The notes under the pieces: model-generated
What the model saw: the letters and a program-made list of their open reading frames with translations, nothing else
What the model was told of the DNA's origin: nothing
Databases searched by the model: none
Source of the DNA: Halomonas salipaludis
GTDB lineage: Bacteria; Pseudomonadota; Gammaproteobacteria; Pseudomonadales; Halomonadaceae
Direction of reading: 5' to 3'
Assembly: GCF_002286975.1 (NCBI RefSeq)
Contig: NZ_NSKB01000004.1
Coordinates: 1 to 64,000, forward strand
Length of the DNA: 64,000 nt
Shown here: positions 46,112 through 56,580 of the stretch, piece by piece
How the letters are laid out: each line of letters opens with the position of its first letter
Position numbering within the stretch: position 1 is the first letter of the stretch
Made by a program: the position numbers and the translations under genes

Positions 46112-47208
46112 CAGGCGGTCGCTTCGATCTCGGCGCTCGCCAGGGCCGCGTGCAGGGCCTGCTTGTCCAGCGCCCGACCGATGATCACCAGCTGGGTCAG
46201 GCGCTCCTCGTCGGCCCGCCACAGGCGGTCGAAGTAGCCCTCCTGGCGCTCCCCCACGGCCTGGATCACCCGCCGCATGGGCTTGCCGGGAATCGCCGCG
46301 AAGCCCTTGGCGCGATAGATCTCCTGGGTTTTCACCAACTGCTGGAGGCTGTCCGCCAGGAGGTCGCCGTCGACCTCACCCAGGCGGATCACGCAGGAGT
46401 CGAAATGATCGTGGGCGTGGTCGTGGTGCGCCCCCTCGGCGTGATGACGATCGTGGTGGTTGTCGATGCGGTCGATGCCCTCCTCGCTCGCCGCGCCGAT
46501 GCCCATCAGGGCTTCCAACTGGGCGCTGTCCGAAGCCAGGCTCTGGTCGATGAACAGCGTCTTGACGGATGCCGGCACCCGCTGGGCCACCAGTTCCTCC
46601 ACCCGCTTGCGGTCGCCTGGCTCGAGCAGGTCGGTCTTGCTGACCAGCACCAGGTCGGCGGCACTCAGCTGGTCGTCGAGCAGTTCGCGCAGGCTGGGGT
46701 CGTGGTCCAGGGAGTCGTCGGCCAGGCGCTGGGCCTCCACCTTGCCGACGTCGCTGGCGTAGCGGCCGGCGGCCACCGCCGGGCCGTCGATCAGGGTGAT
46801 GATGGCATCCACGGTGCAGTGCTGGCGCACCTCCGGCCAGTTGAAGGCCTGCACCAGCGGCTTGGGCAGGGCCAGGCCGCTGGTCTCGATGAGGATATGG
46901 TCGATGTCGTCGCGGCGCGCCATCAGCTTCTTCATCACCGGCAGGAACTCCTCCTCCACGGTGCAGCAGATGCAGCCGTTGGCCAGTTCGAAGATACCGC
47001 TCTCGGTTTCCACGGCGGTGGCGTCTTCTTCACAGCTCAATGCACAGCCGCGCAGCAGGCTGGAGTCGATGTCCTGCTCGCCGAACTCGTTGACGATAAC
47101 GGCGATGCGCTTGCCGGTGACCTGGCGCAGCAGGCTGGCCAGCAGCGTGGTCTTGCCACTGCCCAGGAAGCCGGTCACCACCGTGGCGGGGATCTTGTTC
47201 AGGTTCAT
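46111..47208 (-). CDS. cobW: CobW-type G3E GTPase (metallochaperone)
   Basis: A 365-aa P-loop GTPase thought to handle cobalt for the chelatase. The P-loop is GFLGSGKTTLLASL, the metal-binding CxCC motif lies in GCICCTVEEEF, and VSKTDLLEPGD is the NKxD-equivalent. A histidine-rich loop around residue 250 (HHDRHHAEGAHHDHAHDH) would bind metal. It sits between cobB and cobN with overlapping stop/start codons, which supports a role in cobalt insertion. Confidence 0.94.
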   Translation of the reverse strand: MNLNKIPATVVTGFLGSGKTTLLASLLRQVTGKRIAVIVNEFGEQDIDSSLLRGCALSCEEDATAVETESGIFELANGCICCTVEEEFLPVMKKLMARRDDIDHILIETSGLALPKPLVQAFNWPEVRQHCTVDAIITLIDGPAVAAGRYASDVGKVEAQRLADDSLDHDPSLRELLDDQLSAADLVLVSKTDLLEPGDRKRVEELVAQRVPASVKTLFIDQSLASDSAQLEALMGIGAASEEGIDRIDNHHDRHHAEGAHHDHAHDHFDSCVIRLGEVDGDLLADSLQQLVKTQEIYRAKGFAAIPGKPMRRVIQAVGERQEGYFDRLWRADEERLTQLVIIGRALDKQALHAALASAEIEATA

Positions 47209-48620
47209 CCGTGAGTTTCCTGTGTGGTGAGGGAGTGAGTCTCGCTGGCCTGGCCCGGCATGAATAGGCGGGCCACGGCGGCGGGGTTGTCGGGGAAGAA
47301 CAGGTGCAGATAGGTCGCCGTCAGCCGTCGCTGGCGATAGATCGCCTCGCCCGGCGCGGGGTGGCGCTGGCGCCGGCCAAAGGCGATGGGCGCCGGGGTG
47401 CCCTCTGCTAGCGAGCGGTGATGGGCATGGCCGCGCACCGGCCCCTCCGGTAGCTCGGCGGTCTGCATGCCCTGGCAGCCGCGCCGCCCGCGCATGGCGC
47501 CGTGGCCGGGCAGCAACCCCAGCATGGCGTGGGTGCTGTCGGCATGGTCGGTCAGGGTCTCGAGGCAGTAGAGCAGACCGCCGCACTCGGCGAGGATCGG
47601 CTTGTCCGCGGCAAAGAAGCGGCGAATGTCCTCGCGCATGGCGTCGTTCTCGGCCAACCGCGCGGCGTGGAGCTCCGGGTAGCCGCCGGGGAACCAGAGG
47701 GCGTCGCAGGTCGGTAGTTGGGCATCGCTGAGCGGTGAGAAGAAGCGCAGGGTCGCGCCCATCCCCTCGAGCAGGTCCAGATTGGCCTGGTAGATAAAGC
47801 TGAACGCCGCATCCCGGGCCACGCCGATGGTCTGGCCGGCGAGGGAATGAGTAAGGAACGACAAGGCCTGCGTCGCCTCCACGTCTGGCGCCGAAAACAT
47901 GACCGGCGGCAGTCGCAGCAGCGCCTCCGCCAGCCCCTCGGCCTCGAGCGCCGCGGCGCCGGCTTCGAAGCGGGCCTCCAGCTCATCGTGGATCTCATCG
48001 GCCTGCACCAGCCCCAGGTGGCGCTCGGGCAGGGCCAGGGCGGGGTCCCGCGGCACCGCGGCCAGCAGGGGAATGGCGTCAGGCAGCGCCGCTTCGATCA
48101 GCTCGCGATGGCGTTGCGAGCCACAGGCGTTGGCGATCAGCCCAGCGATGCGGATATCGTCGCGGAAGCCCGCCAGGCCGGCCACCAGCGCCGCCGCCGT
48201 CTGGGCCATGCCCTTGACGTCCATGACGATGACCAGCGGCAGCTCGAACAGGGCGGCGAGATCGGCGCTCGATGGCTCGCCGTCGAACAGGCCCATGGCG
48301 CCTTCGACGAGGATCAGGTCCGCCTCGAGCGCGGCCTCGAACAGGCGCTGCCGGCAGTAGGCCTCGCCGGCCATCCACAGGTCGAGCTGGTCCACCGGCT
48401 GGCCTGAGGCCTGGGCCAGCACCAGGGGATCCAGGTAGTCCGGGCCGGTCTTGAAGACCCGCACCACCTTGCCCCGGTTGCGCAGCATCCGCGCCAGTGC
48501 GGCGGTTACCGTGGTCTTGCCCTGGCCCGAGGCGGGTGCGGCGATAAACACCGCAGGGCAGGCAGCACGCTTCCGAACACCGCCCGCCCCCGCACCTTGG
48601 CTTGAATCATTCACGGTCAT
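47205..48620 (-). CDS. cobB: Hydrogenobyrinate/cobyrinate a,c-diamide synthase
   Basis: A 471-aa glutamine-dependent amidase. The N-terminal P-loop domain shows FIAAPASGQGKTTVTAAL, then GPDYLDPLVLA and DLILVEGAMGLFDG. The C-terminal glutaminase has WFPGGYPELHAARLAEN and the nucleophile in LAECGGLLYCLE. In the aerobic pathway it amidates before cobalt insertion. Its start overlaps the stop of the chelatase gene. Confidence 0.94.
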   Translation of the reverse strand: MTVNDSSQGAGAGGVRKRAACPAVFIAAPASGQGKTTVTAALARMLRNRGKVVRVFKTGPDYLDPLVLAQASGQPVDQLDLWMAGEAYCRQRLFEAALEADLILVEGAMGLFDGEPSSADLAALFELPLVIVMDVKGMAQTAAALVAGLAGFRDDIRIAGLIANACGSQRHRELIEAALPDAIPLLAAVPRDPALALPERHLGLVQADEIHDELEARFEAGAAALEAEGLAEALLRLPPVMFSAPDVEATQALSFLTHSLAGQTIGVARDAAFSFIYQANLDLLEGMGATLRFFSPLSDAQLPTCDALWFPGGYPELHAARLAENDAMREDIRRFFAADKPILAECGGLLYCLETLTDHADSTHAMLGLLPGHGAMRGRRGCQGMQTAELPEGPVRGHAHHRSLAEGTPAPIAFGRRQRHPAPGEAIYRQRRLTATYLHLFFPDNPAAVARLFMPGQASETHSLTTQETHG

Positions 48621-50377
48621 GAGACCTCCACACTGGGCTGAAGGCTGCGCTCCAGACTGGACAGGGGCCGGTACAGCGCACCCAGCTGCCGTGCGATCTG
48701 CGTCCCCCTGCCCCGCTTGACCGCGGCCTGCTCGGTATCCACGACGATGCAGTCACCCAGCGGCGGCAGGCCATCCAGGGATTGGCGGGTACGCCCGTCG
48801 GTGATGAGGTAGGTCCGCACATGCAGGCCAGGATCCTGTCGCCGCCACTGACGAATCAGGCGCGCCGCGCGCAGCACGGCATCGCGCAGCGGCGTTCCGC
48901 CGCCGCCGTCGGCGGCATCGAGCCGCTCACGCAGCGCCTTGGGGGCGCGGCGGCGTAGCAGCACAGGCGTGACGCCGCCATTGCCGAAGCCCAGCACCGC
49001 CATCTGCTCCCGGGCGTCATAGGCCTGCTGCGCCAGCCGCTCGACCAGGCCCTTGGCCCGGCCCAGCAGCTGCCGGCCCAGGGTCGAGGCGGAGGTATCC
49101 AGCAGCACCAGGTGCAACACCGGCTGGCCACGGCGGGCCTGGCGATAGCGCAGCTCCCGCCAGGGCCAGCGGCCGCGGTTGGCGACCAGGGTGGCGAACC
49201 AGTCCGGTCGGGATGCTTGGCGATGCGCTCGGCGCTGGCCGGGCTGTTGTCCGCGGCGCACGGATGCCGAAGGCGCCGGGGTCGTCGGTTTCGCGGGTGT
49301 TTCCGGAGAGATTTCCGGCAGCTCCGCCGCCGGCACAGTGACGCTTTCCTGATTGACCGGCGGCATGGCGCCCCACTGCCCCTGCGCTTGCGAGGCTGGA
49401 GCGCTCTCGCTAGCACCCGGCGCCTGGCTGTCGGCAGCGGCGTTGCCGCTATCGGGAGGCGGCGGGGTCTGGTCCGGGCCTTGGCCTGGAGGCTGGTCGG
49501 GGGTCTGTTCCGAGCGCCGGCGATGCGCCAGGACCCATGGCTCGACGCTATCCAGGTCCTCCCGGCCCACCGTGGTCGCGCCGCGCCAGGCGGCATGGGC
49601 CCGGGCGGCCCGATGCCAGGTCACGTCGGCCCGCAGGCCCTCGACGGCGGCGGCCTCGCAGCGCAGCGCGATATGCTCGTAGACCCAGGGCTCGCTGGTG
49701 ATCTCGGCCAGCGCCCGCTGCGCCTGCCCCAGCCGCCGGGTCAGCGCGGCCTGGGCCTCGGCCTGGCTCGACACATAGCCCTCGGGGTCACGGTCGAAGG
49801 CCTCGCGCTGCTGCAGGATGGCCACCCGCTCGCGTACGCTGATCGCCGCGCCCTGCTCGAGACACAGGCCGAAGCGATCGAGCAACTGGGGACGCAGCTC
49901 CCCTTCGTCGGGATTCATGGTACCGATCAGGCTAAAACGGGCGGGGTGGGAGTGGCTGATGCCGTCGCGCTCGACGACATTGGTGCCGCTGGCGGCCACG
50001 TCGAGCAGCAAGTCCACCAGGGGATCCGGCAGCAGGTTGACCTCGTCGACGTAGAGCACGCCGCCGTGGGCCTTGGCCAGCAGGCCCGGCTGAAAGCTCG
50101 CCTCGCGCTCGGAGAGCACCCGCTGCAGGTCCAGGCTGCCGGTCAGGCGCTCTTCGCTGGCGCCCAGCGGCAGGGTGACGAACGGCGGTCGCCGATCCTC
50201 GGCGTCAGCGGGCAGGATCGCCGCCAGCGCCCGGGCCAGGGTGGACTTCGCAGTGCCACGAGGGCCGCTGATCAGCACGCCCCCGACCCCGGGATCGATG
50301 GCGTTGAGCAGCAGCGCGGTCTTGAGCGCCTGCTGGCCGACCACGGCGACGAAGGGAAACTCACTCACGGTGGTCAT
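48617..50377 (-). CDS. ChlI-ChlD type cobaltochelatase AAA+/VWA subunit
   Basis: A 586-aa fusion. The N-terminal AAA+ domain is ChlI/BchI-like (ISGPRGTAKSTLARAL, GGVLYVDEVNLLPD). A Pro/Gln/Ser-rich linker (about residues 305-400) follows, then a C-terminal von Willebrand A domain with a MIDAS motif (LVLLDTSASTLGRQ). This is the Mg-chelatase-like partner that replaces CobS/CobT in many CobN systems. The ATG at 50377 is preferred over GTG 50380 because of the position of GAGG. It is the first gene of the operon, after the riboswitch. Confidence 0.88.
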   Translation of the reverse strand: MTTVSEFPFVAVVGQQALKTALLLNAIDPGVGGVLISGPRGTAKSTLARALAAILPADAEDRRPPFVTLPLGASEERLTGSLDLQRVLSEREASFQPGLLAKAHGGVLYVDEVNLLPDPLVDLLLDVAASGTNVVERDGISHSHPARFSLIGTMNPDEGELRPQLLDRFGLCLEQGAAISVRERVAILQQREAFDRDPEGYVSSQAEAQAALTRRLGQAQRALAEITSEPWVYEHIALRCEAAAVEGLRADVTWHRAARAHAAWRGATTVGREDLDSVEPWVLAHRRRSEQTPDQPPGQGPDQTPPPPDSGNAAADSQAPGASESAPASQAQGQWGAMPPVNQESVTVPAAELPEISPETPAKPTTPAPSASVRRGQQPGQRRAHRQASRPDWFATLVANRGRWPWRELRYRQARRGQPVLHLVLLDTSASTLGRQLLGRAKGLVERLAQQAYDAREQMAVLGFGNGGVTPVLLRRRAPKALRERLDAADGGGGTPLRDAVLRAARLIRQWRRQDPGLHVRTYLITDGRTRQSLDGLPPLGDCIVVDTEQAAVKRGRGTQIARQLGALYRPLSSLERSLQPSVEVS

Positions 50378-50525
50378 CACGGCCTCGCCTCGAACCGGTC
50401 AGGGTACGTGGGGGCCATGGCACGCCGCAGGCACCGACGCCGGAAACGTCGGTGGAAAACTGGAAAATCACAAACACACGCTATCCCCGGTGCCCACCGC
50501 ACCGTCACTGGATGAAACGAAATAA

Positions 50526-50715
50526 CGGGCCGGTCTCCGGGCTCGAGGAGGACGCAATCAAGGAGATCACGCCGTTGCCTGCACCTTCCCGGCCAGTGCC
50601 AGTGGTTGTTGCAGGCGACTCACTCATTACCGTTGCGGGGGCAGCGATGGGATAGGCGCAAGCGCCGTACCATACTTCCCGATTATCCCCTGGCAGCAGG
50701 GGCACCCGTCTCGAT
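50526..50715 (-). ncRNA. Cobalamin riboswitch upstream of the chelatase/cob operon
   Basis: On the minus strand the B12 box GCTGCCCCCGCAACGGT is at 50629-50645. GACGGGTGCCCC and AATCGGGAAG lie upstream and AGCCCGGAGACCGGCCC downstream, in the order of the cobalamin riboswitch. The 3' part ends about 150 nt before the operon start. It should shut down the nine-gene operon when adenosylcobalamin is plentiful. Confidence 0.92.
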
Positions 50716-50763
50716 TGGGCTCATCCTAAAGCAATTGTCGCAATAGGCGCAATTTACCCGCCT

Positions 50764-50825
50764 GGTGCCCAGGGAAGGGTTTACAGCGTCTCCTCGTAGG
50801 CCTGTCGACGGATCAGTCCAAGCGG
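50764..50825 (-). repeat. Dispersed structured repeat, partial copy D
   Basis: On the minus strand, CTGATCCGTCGACAGGCC, then ACGAGGAGACGCTGTAAACCC and TTCCCTGGG match the left half and core of copies B and E. The inner hairpin and right arm are missing, so this copy is truncated. Confidence 0.62.
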
Positions 50826-50833
50826 CGTTGCTT

Positions 50834-50862
50834 TGACAAAAAGATATGTTATAACATTGTAT
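50834..50862 (+). promoter_or_regulatory. Promoter with Zur-like palindrome for the FecBCD-type transporter
   Basis: TTGACA (50834-50839) and TTGTAT (50857-50862) are spaced by 17 nt. Between them lies the perfect palindrome ATGTTATAACAT (50846-50857). TGTTATAACA resembles gammaproteobacterial Zur sites, though the usual spacing between half-sites is slightly larger. A repressor bound here would block RNA polymerase. The transporter gene starts about 120 nt downstream. Confidence 0.5.
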
Positions 50863-50979
50863 TAAATTCTGAACCCAGCAGCTGGCAATCGCGGCTCCGA
50901 CATGCAAAATGCAGTGCTATGATCGCCGCCCACCGGGGGCAGATAGACCACCACCTCCCCGCCACTTGGACATGACGTG

Positions 50980-51996
50980 ATGAATTACGCCCGACGACTA
51001 CTGGCAATCCTCGCTCTTTTTCCTGCACCATTGGTCATCGCGGATGGCACTGATTATCCCCTGACACTGACGAATTGCGGCATGGAGATCAGCTTCCAAT
51101 CCGCACCGGAAAACACGGTTACCGTCGGGCAATCGGCGACGGAAATCCTCTATGCACTGGGGCTTTCCGAGCGAGTATCTGCAACGTCAGTGTGGTTCAA
51201 CCCGGTGCTTCCAGAGTTCAGCGAGGTCAATGCCAAGATCGAGCGTCTTGCCGACAACGACCCCAGCTTCGAGTCCGTCGTCAGCCGCAGACCCGAGCTC
51301 GTTGCCGTCCAGTATGAGTGGCATATCGGCCCTACCGGTAGCGTGGCCAGCCGAGAGCAGTTTCATGAATTGGGCATCAACACCTATGTGATGCCAGCCG
51401 ACTGCGATACCAAGGACAACAGCACCGGTGGTGACGGCACGCGTATCGCGGCGTTCTCCCCTGAGCATGTCTACAAGGGCATTCATGAGCTGGCCAGCAT
51501 CTTCGACGTTGCCGAGGACGGCGATGCCCTGGTCGCCGACCTGCAGGCACGCGAGGCCGAGGCCGTCGAGACCGCCCAGCGCCTGGCGCTGCCGGAAGAC
51601 CTGTCGGCGATGTTCTGGTTCTCCTCCCCCAACGAGTCGGCGGATCCTTATGCCGCCGGCCGGCTCGGCGCGCCGGGCTACATGATGGACGTTCTTGGCA
51701 TTCGCAATGTGGTGGAATCCGATGAAGAGTGGCCTGTCGTTGGCTGGGAATCGATTGCCCGGGCCGACCCGGATATCATCGTTGTCGCTAGCATGGATCG
51801 TCGCCGCTTCCCGGCCGACGATGTAGAGAACAAGCTCGAATTTCTGCACAGCGACCCTGTGACTCGAGAGATGTCGGCGGTAAGAAACGGACGTATCGTT
51901 GAGATGGATGCCCATGCAATGAGCGCCACCATGCGCACGATATTCGGCCTCGAAGCGCTGGTCGAAGCGCTATCGACGATGCCCTTCGAGCAATGA
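50980..51996 (+). CDS. FecB/BtuF-type substrate-binding protein, possibly zinc-related
   Basis: A 338-aa periplasmic binding protein of the iron-siderophore/B12 class. A signal peptide (MNYARRLLAILALFPAPLVIADG) precedes two lobes with the usual VTVGQSATEILYALGL and VVGWESIARADPDIIVVAS segments. Two Cys (TNCGMEI and PADCDTK) are present. It differs from the BtuF at 55.6 kb. The ATG at 50980 follows a GTG at 50977; neither has a strong site. With the two following genes it resembles the zinc-responsive PA2912-PA2914 transporter that lies near cob genes in Pseudomonas aeruginosa (from memory). Confidence 0.75.
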   Translation: MNYARRLLAILALFPAPLVIADGTDYPLTLTNCGMEISFQSAPENTVTVGQSATEILYALGLSERVSATSVWFNPVLPEFSEVNAKIERLADNDPSFESVVSRRPELVAVQYEWHIGPTGSVASREQFHELGINTYVMPADCDTKDNSTGGDGTRIAAFSPEHVYKGIHELASIFDVAEDGDALVADLQAREAEAVETAQRLALPEDLSAMFWFSSPNESADPYAAGRLGAPGYMMDVLGIRNVVESDEEWPVVGWESIARADPDIIVVASMDRRRFPADDVENKLEFLHSDPVTREMSAVRNGRIVEMDAHAMSATMRTIFGLEALVEALSTMPFEQ

Positions 51997-53056
51997 TTTC
52001 GACCCTGGCACTGCGCCCGGCGATACGCATTCGCTGGCACTGGACCTGGCTGACGCCATTGGTCCTATTCATGGCGATAATGGCCGGCACCGCCATCGGC
52101 GAGACGCCGATTGCGCTGGACACCATTCTCAAGGTACTGGCCAATCAGCTGTGGGGCGCGGGTTATGCCGTGGACCGGATCGATGCCGGCATCATCTGGA
52201 ACTACCGCCTTAGCCGCGCGATTCTTGCCGCCTGCTGCGGAGCCGGCCTGGCGCTTGCCGGGGTGGTCCTGCAGGCACTGCTGCGCAACCCACTGGCCGA
52301 TCCCTTCCTGATGGGGATCTCGGCCGGCGCCTCCACCGGTGCCGTGGCGGTGACCATCGCCGGGCTCGGCGCCGGCGCGCTGTCGCTCTCCCTCGGGGCC
52401 TTTGCCGGGGCGGGGCTGGCATTCGGTCTGGTGGTGATGCTCGCCCATGCCGCCGGCAGCGGCACCGGCGGGGGGCGCAGTACCCAGGCCGCTGGCGCCA
52501 TCATCCTCGCTGGCATTGCCGGTTCGCAGCTGTTCAACGCCCTCACCGCCTTTATCATCACCAAGTCGGCGAGCGCCGAGCAGGCGCGGGGCATCATGTT
52601 CTGGCTGATGGGCAACCTCTCCGGAGTACGCTGGGAGGATGTTGGCCTGGGACTGCCCGCCGCGGTGGCCGGCCTGCTGGTCTGCCTGTGGTACCGGCGG
52701 GCACTGGATGCCTTTACCTTCGGTGCCGACAGCGCCGCCTCGCTAGGCATCTCGGTGCGCCGCGTGCGCGGCATCCTGATTGCCAGCATGGCCCTGGTCA
52801 CCGCCATGATGGTCTCCATGGTCGGCGCCATTGGCTTCGTGGGGCTGGTGATTCCCCACGCCATGCGCTTTATCGTCGGCAGCCGCCACACCCGGCTGGT
52901 GCCCGCCTCGGCGCTGGCCGGCGCGGTGTTCCTGATCGCCGCAGACATCCTCTCGCGCATCATCGTGCCGGGGCAGGTGCTGCCGATCGGGGTGGTCACG
53001 GCGCTGATCGGCGCCCCGGCCTTCGCCGTGATCCTGGTGCGCGGGTCGCGGACCAA

Positions 53057-53060
<4 letters not shown>
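51993..53060 (+). CDS. FecCD-family ABC permease
   Basis: A 355-aa permease with about ten membrane helices. Family motifs are YRLSRAILAACCGAGLALAG, LLRNPLADPFLMGISAGAST, ARGIMFWLMGNLSG and GAIGFVGLVIPHAMRFIVG. It transports a metal complex or cobalamin-like ligand brought by the preceding protein. Start and stop overlap both neighbours (ATGA), so the three genes form one operon. Confidence 0.88.
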
Positions 53061-53821
<761 letters not shown>

Positions 53822-53847
53822 CGCTGCACCGACACGCCCACTCGGGG

Positions 53848-54615
53848 CTACCTCACGGGAACGAAAACCGGCGCACCGTCGACCTCGGCGGTGGCCAGGC
53901 GCTGGCCGTAGAGTCGCTCCAGGGCGCTGGTCTCCAGCATGGCGTCGCGCGGGCCCCAGCACGCCTCGCCGTCGGGATACAGCAGCAGCAGGTGGTCGCA
54001 CCATCGCGCCGCCAGGTTGAGGTCGTGCAGGCACATCATTACCGCGCGCCCCTCGGCGGCCTGCTCGGCGAGCAGCGCCATCACCGCGGTCTGGTGGTGG
54101 AGGTCGAGATGGTTGGTCGGCTCGTCGGCGAGCCAGATCTGCGGCGTTTGGGTCAGCACGGTGGCAATCGCCAGGCGCTGCCGCTCGCCGCCGGAGAGCG
54201 TGCTCACCAGGCGCTCGGCGAGGTGGTCGACGTCGAGTCGCGCCAGCGCTGTCTCGGCCAGGCGCAGATCCTCGCCGCCCTCCATCTGCCAAGCCGACAG
54301 CCACGGGTGGCGGCCGATCAGCGCGGTTTCGCGCACCGTGGCGGGAAAACCATCCTGGCGATCCTGAAACACCAGCCCCAGGGCCCGCGCCACCTGGCGG
54401 CGACCCAGCGTGGCCAGGGCTTGGCCGTCGAGCAGTACCTGGCCGGCACGCGGCGCGCGCAACCCGGCCAGGGTGTGCAGCAGGGTCGTCTTGCCCACGC
54501 CGTTGGGACCCAGCACGCCCCACACCTGGCCCGGCTCGACGCCAAGCGACAGCGCGCGACCATCGTCGCGGCCGGGCACGTCGATGACCAGATCACCCAG
54601 CCCCAGGCGGTTCAT
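53848..54615 (-). CDS. btuD: Vitamin B12 ABC transporter ATPase
   Basis: A 255-aa ABC ATPase with Walker A GPNGVGKTTLLHTLAG, signature LSGGERQRLAIATVL, Walker B IWLADEPTNHLDL and MMCLHDLNLAARWCDHLL. It is the last gene of btuB-btuF-btuC-btuD. Its start shares one base with the btuC stop. The operon's riboswitch and the BtuB receptor identify cobalamin as the likely substrate. Confidence 0.88.
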   Translation of the reverse strand: MNRLGLGDLVIDVPGRDDGRALSLGVEPGQVWGVLGPNGVGKTTLLHTLAGLRAPRAGQVLLDGQALATLGRRQVARALGLVFQDRQDGFPATVRETALIGRHPWLSAWQMEGGEDLRLAETALARLDVDHLAERLVSTLSGGERQRLAIATVLTQTPQIWLADEPTNHLDLHHQTAVMALLAEQAAEGRAVMMCLHDLNLAARWCDHLLLLYPDGEACWGPRDAMLETSALERLYGQRLATAEVDGAPVFVPVR

Positions 54616-55622
54616 CAGCGGCTCCGGTAGAGCAGGTAGAGGAAGGTCGGCACGCCGAGCAGCGCGGTGATCACGCCCACCGGCAGCTGCTCCGGGGCGA
54701 TCATGGTGCGCGCCAGGGTGTCGGCGAGCACCAGTAGCGTGCCGCCGGCCAGGGCGCAGGCTGGCAGGATCAGGCGCTGGTCGTTGCCCAGCAGCAGGCG
54801 CAGCATATGCGGCACCACCAGGCCGACGAAGCCGATGCTGCCGGCAGTGGTCACTGCCATGGCGGTCAGGGCGCTGGCGACAAGATAGATCGTCCACTCC
54901 AGCGGGCGCACGTTGACGCCCAGCGCCGCTGCCTGCAGCGGCCCCCGCGCCATCACGTTGAGGCTGCGGCCCAGCGGCATCAGCAGCAGGCAGATGATCA
55001 ATAGCAGCGCCAGCGGCGGCCAGGGGGTACGCGAATAGGAGAGATCGCCCATCAGCCAGTAGAGCATGCCCGGCAACCGCTCCGCCGGGCTCAGCGCCAG
55101 CATCAGGGTGATCACCGCGCCCCAGCCGGCGGCGACCACCACCCCGGTGAGCAGCAGCCGCGACGGTGTCCAGCTGCCGGTGCCGTGGGCCAGGCCGAAG
55201 ACCAGCAGTGTCGACAGAAAGGCCCCGGCAAACGCCGAGCCGGTGATCACTGCCCCGCCCAGCCCCGCCAGCATCGCCGCCAGCGCCCCTACCGAGGCGC
55301 CGCCGGAGAGCCCCAGCACGTAGGGGTCGGCCAGCGGGTTACGCAGCAGCACCTGCATCAGGGCGCCGGCCACGGCGAGCAGCCCGCCCACCGCGAAAGC
55401 GGATAGAGAGCGCGGCAGGCGCAGCTCGAGAACCAGCGTGCGCGACAGGGCGTCACCCTCGCCGCGCAGCACCGCCCACAGCGCCTCTGGCGATACGCTG
55501 GCGCTGCCCACGGCAAGCGATAGCCCCAGCGCGGCGCAGCCAGCCAGCGCCAGTACCGCCAGCGGCAGCCATATGCCGCGGCCCGCCAGCAGCGGCCGAG
55601 CGCCCAGCTCAGCGGCGGCCAC
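54615..55622 (-). CDS. btuC: Vitamin B12 ABC transporter permease
   Basis: A 335-aa FecCD/BtuC-type permease with about ten membrane segments. Motifs are LRLPRSLSAFAVGGLLAVAG, LLRNPLADPYVLGLSGGAS, GMLYWLMGDLSY and GSIGFVGLVVPHMLRLLLG. It has a GTG start at 55622 with GAGGTGGC just upstream, overlapping btuF by 14 nt. Confidence 0.88.
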   Translation of the reverse strand: MAAAELGARPLLAGRGIWLPLAVLALAGCAALGLSLAVGSASVSPEALWAVLRGEGDALSRTLVLELRLPRSLSAFAVGGLLAVAGALMQVLLRNPLADPYVLGLSGGASVGALAAMLAGLGGAVITGSAFAGAFLSTLLVFGLAHGTGSWTPSRLLLTGVVVAAGWGAVITLMLALSPAERLPGMLYWLMGDLSYSRTPWPPLALLLIICLLLMPLGRSLNVMARGPLQAAALGVNVRPLEWTIYLVASALTAMAVTTAGSIGFVGLVVPHMLRLLLGNDQRLILPACALAGGTLLVLADTLARTMIAPEQLPVGVITALLGVPTFLYLLYRSR

Positions 55623-56580
55623 GCGCCACCTCGAGCTTCTCGCAGAGGATGCGGCTGCCCTCCAGCAAGCGCGGCGTGGGCCGCTGAATCAGCGACGGCG
55701 GCACGAAGAACAGGTTGTCACGCGCCACCGCCGTCAGGCCGGGATACTGCTGCCAGTGGGTCAACCAGTGGCGGTTCTCCTCGCCCATGCCGCCGGCAAC
55801 GATCGCCTCCGGGTCGGCGGCCAGCACCGCTTCGTCGTCGATGCGCGGCACCAGCCGCGATAGCTCGCCGAACACATTGACCCCGCCGCATAGCCGTACC
55901 ACCTCGCCGATCAGGTGCTCATCGTTGACGCTCATCAGCGGCTCGTCCCAGACCTGATAGAAGGTCGCCACCGGCTCGGCAGCGGCGTACTCATCGGCCA
56001 GCGCGTCCATCCCGGCGCGAAACTCCGCGGCGACGTCGTTACCCTCCGCTTCGCTGCCCGCCAGCCGCGCCAGGCGCTCGATGGTCGTGGCCACGCTGTC
56101 GATGCTGCGCGGCTCGATATAGAACACCGGCACACCCAACGCCTCGATGGTCTCGAGCTGTTCGGCGGGGTTGCCGGTGATCCAGCCGATCACCAGGTCC
56201 GGCTGCAGCGAGACCAGGGCCTCGAGATCGACCCGGGTATGGCTGCCCACCGAGGTCACTTGCCGGGCCTCCGGGGGGTAGTCGCTGTAGGCGACCACCG
56301 CGACCACCTTCCCCCCCGCCCCGGCGGCATAGACCAGCTCGGTGGCGCCGGGGGAGAGCGTGGCAATGCGGGTTGCCGGTGCCTCAAGGCACACCTCGCG
56401 GTCGCGGTCGTCGATGGCACACCGCGAATCGGCCCGCGCCTCACCAGCGCCCAGCCCCGACAGAACCAGCGCCAGCAAGGCACCGGCAGCAGCAGCGAGG
56501 CCAAGGGCCCCGCCGAACCGGCCGCTACTGGCCGAAGTGAACACTGACGAAGGCCGCACGACCGGCGTTGAGGTAGTCAC
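55609..56580 (-). CDS. btuF: Vitamin B12-binding periplasmic protein
   Basis: A 323-aa BtuF-type binding protein. A signal peptide (ending about GAGEARAD) is followed by RIATLSPGATELVYAAGAG, VVAYSDYPPEARQVTSVGSH, DLVIGWITGNPAEQLETIEA and FYQVWDEPLMSVNDEHL, all typical of BtuF. The start is uncertain. GTG at 56580 overlaps btuB by 56 nt; a later GTG at 56544 would give a shorter signal peptide. Neither has a clear ribosome binding site, so coupling to btuB translation is likely. Confidence 0.87.
   Translation of the reverse strand: MTTSTPVVRPSSVFTSASSGRFGGALGLAAAAGALLALVLSGLGAGEARADSRCAIDDRDREVCLEAPATRIATLSPGATELVYAAGAGGKVVAVVAYSDYPPEARQVTSVGSHTRVDLEALVSLQPDLVIGWITGNPAEQLETIEALGVPVFYIEPRSIDSVATTIERLARLAGSEAEGNDVAAEFRAGMDALADEYAAAEPVATFYQVWDEPLMSVNDEHLIGEVVRLCGGVNVFGELSRLVPRIDDEAVLAADPEAIVAGGMGEENRHWLTHWQQYPGLTAVARDNLFFVPPSLIQRPTPRLLEGSRILCEKLEVARGRR

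Noticed and set aside
49112-50515. A 467-codon plus-strand frame opposite the ChlI-ChlD gene and running towards the riboswitch
   Set aside because: Antisense shadow; no start signal and no family resemblance.
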